A stretch of 64,000 bases of DNA from Desulfocucumis palustris (GTDB taxonomy: Bacteria > Bacillota > Desulfotomaculia > Desulfotomaculales > Desulfocucumaceae), in the NCBI RefSeq assembly GCF_002933875.1, contig NZ_BFAV01000150.1, positions 107,087-171,086 on the forward strand, given 5' to 3'. Shown one piece after another: positions 63,043 through 64,000 of the stretch (the stretch's first letter is position 1; each line of letters opens with the position of its first letter). The position numbers were made by a program, and so were the translations under genes. The notes beneath the pieces are model-generated. The model had not been told where the DNA came from, ran no database searches, and saw nothing but the letters and a program-made list of their open reading frames with translations.

Positions 63043-63813
63043 ATGAAAAAACACGGTCCCATGTCAGCCGCCGCAGTTTTACTGGCGGGAATAATTTCTC
63101 TGGCGGTATTGTTATTTGAAGGCTATTCCCCCCCGACCCTGCCGGTGGAAAAGACGGGCGCGCCGCCCAAAGGCATTGAATACTCCCATAAACCTCCGGT
63201 GGGAAATGCTTCAACTGAGACCGGCATTGCCAAAACCCCAAAAGACCCTCCGGAAAAGCCCGTGATAATTAATGGCCTGGTGGAGTTGAAGGCTCTGGAC
63301 GACTCCTTTGTGATAGATCTTAAATATGCCGGCAGAGACAATTTCACCGGCGAAAAAATATATACCCTCAACAAATGCATCATCCACCAAAATACCGCCG
63401 CGAAGCTCATAAAAGCCAATAATGATTTCAAGCAGCTTGGCTACAGGATTAAAATATTCGATGCTTACAGGCCGTACTCGGCTCAAAAAAAATTATGGGA
63501 CGCGGCCCGGGATAAAACATATCTGGCAAGCCCCCAAAGGGGGTCCAAACACAACAGGGGAGCGGCGGTGGACATTACCCTGGTTGACAATGACGGCAAA
63601 GAACTGGCAATGCCCTCGGGTTTCGACGAATTTACCGAAAGGGCGCATATTAATTACCGGAATTGCCCCGACGAACAAATAAAAAACAGGGAATTGCTTG
63701 CTAATATAATGCTCAAGCACGGCTTTAAGAGGATAAGCACGGAATGGTGGCATTTTGAAGATACCGATGCCATGAAATATCCCCTTCTGGATATACCCTT
63801 TGAGGCTTTTTAG
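63043..63813 (+). CDS. D-alanyl-D-alanine dipeptidase (VanX/DdpX-like, M15)
   Basis: This protein of 256 residues starts with a signal peptide or anchor (AAVLLAGIISLAVLLFEG), then a Pro-rich linker, then the M15 peptidase domain: FVIDLKYAGRDNFTGEKIYT, FDAYRPYSAQKKLWDAARD, the zinc motif SKHNRGAAVDITL and the catalytic EWWHFEDTD. It cleaves D-Ala-D-Ala (or similar) outside the membrane, in cell-wall recycling; glycopeptide resistance is only one possible role, and no VanH/VanA partner is nearby. AAAGGAGCGTAAA precedes the ATG. Confidence 0.9.
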   Translation: MKKHGPMSAAAVLLAGIISLAVLLFEGYSPPTLPVEKTGAPPKGIEYSHKPPVGNASTETGIAKTPKDPPEKPVIINGLVELKALDDSFVIDLKYAGRDNFTGEKIYTLNKCIIHQNTAAKLIKANNDFKQLGYRIKIFDAYRPYSAQKKLWDAARDKTYLASPQRGSKHNRGAAVDITLVDNDGKELAMPSGFDEFTERAHINYRNCPDEQIKNRELLANIMLKHGFKRISTEWWHFEDTDAMKYPLLDIPFEAF

Positions 63814-63940
63814 AAAATACGGGGCGGCCGGGTTTTAAACCCCGCGGCAACACCTTAATTCCCAATCCGGCGCGCTACCTAGGAGAGTGTTGAAAAACAC
63901 ATTAAAAAAGCAATAAACGTGTTGATAAACTACCGCCCGA

Positions 63941-64000
63941 GGCCGTTCAAAAAGCTCCAGATGCAAGGCGCGGCAAGGCCTCAAGCGGAGGCGTACTCAT
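63941..64000. repeat. Possible dispersed repeat, cut by the window end
   Basis: The stretch GGCCGTTCAAAAAGCTCCAG, then ATGCAAGGCGCGGC and GGAGGCGTACTCAT, resembles a dispersed intergenic repeat known from several anaerobes that ends in a palindromic partner beyond the window. Only one arm is visible, so the call rests on memory of similar sequences. Confidence 0.35.

Overview
The window looks like a chromosomal stretch of a Gram-positive, anaerobic-type Clostridium-class bacterium (Peptococcaceae/Desulfotomaculum-like is my best guess). The reasons are strong AGGAGG-type ribosome binding sites, frequent GTG/TTG starts, BlaI/BlaR-type and HD-GYP regulators, and a selenoprotein. The taxonomic call is inference.

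Region 1 (1-14.8 kb) is a biosynthetic island. A LysR regulator (12348-13244) diverges from an operon on the minus strand. That operon starts with a 2702-residue assembly line: fatty acyl-AMP ligase, ACP, KS, KR, ACP, sulfotransferase, condensation-like domain, with no acyltransferase. Downstream are an unrecognised membrane-anchored protein, an APS kinase that would make the PAPS needed by the sulfotransferase domain, and an exported metallo-beta-lactamase-fold hydrolase. A PksB/BaeB-like hydrolase and a partial aldo/keto reductase follow. A lone radical SAM gene sits on the plus strand.

Region 2 (14.9-23.1 kb) encodes a sensory group. Two paralogous membrane proteins share a beta-propeller and Cache-like sensory part. 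One is fused to an MFS transporter, the other to HAMP plus a class III cyclase domain lacking its key catalytic residues. A GNAT enzyme lies between them, and a membrane-anchored MORN-repeat protein is divergent.

Region 3 (23.2-51.1 kb) is an almost complete extracellular contractile injection system (eCIS). It runs on the minus strand from the cap protein (48.5 kb) through sheath, tube, baseplate, spike, gp25-like, two J-like and tail-I proteins to a DUF4157 putative cargo (23.2 kb). The AAA+ ATPase is divergent. A 1788-residue Gly/Pro/Arg-rich protein with a 159-bp tandem repeat array fills the usual tape-measure slot. Two genes of the operon appear to start at ATA. I found no PAAR tip gene.

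Region 4 (51.2-57.5 kb) holds housekeeping and signalling genes: two HAD phosphatases, a thiamine-binding-type small protein, a large Cache-HAMP-PAS-GAF-HD-GYP protein and a nitroreductase. Region 5 (57.9-64 kb) has a BlaI/BlaR1-type pair with visible operators, then a patch of gene remnants (BspA-like fragment, IS256 transposase fragment, methyltransferase remnant). After these come a SelW-like selenoprotein with an in-frame UGA, which ordinary gene calling misses, and a VanX-type D-Ala-D-Ala dipeptidase.
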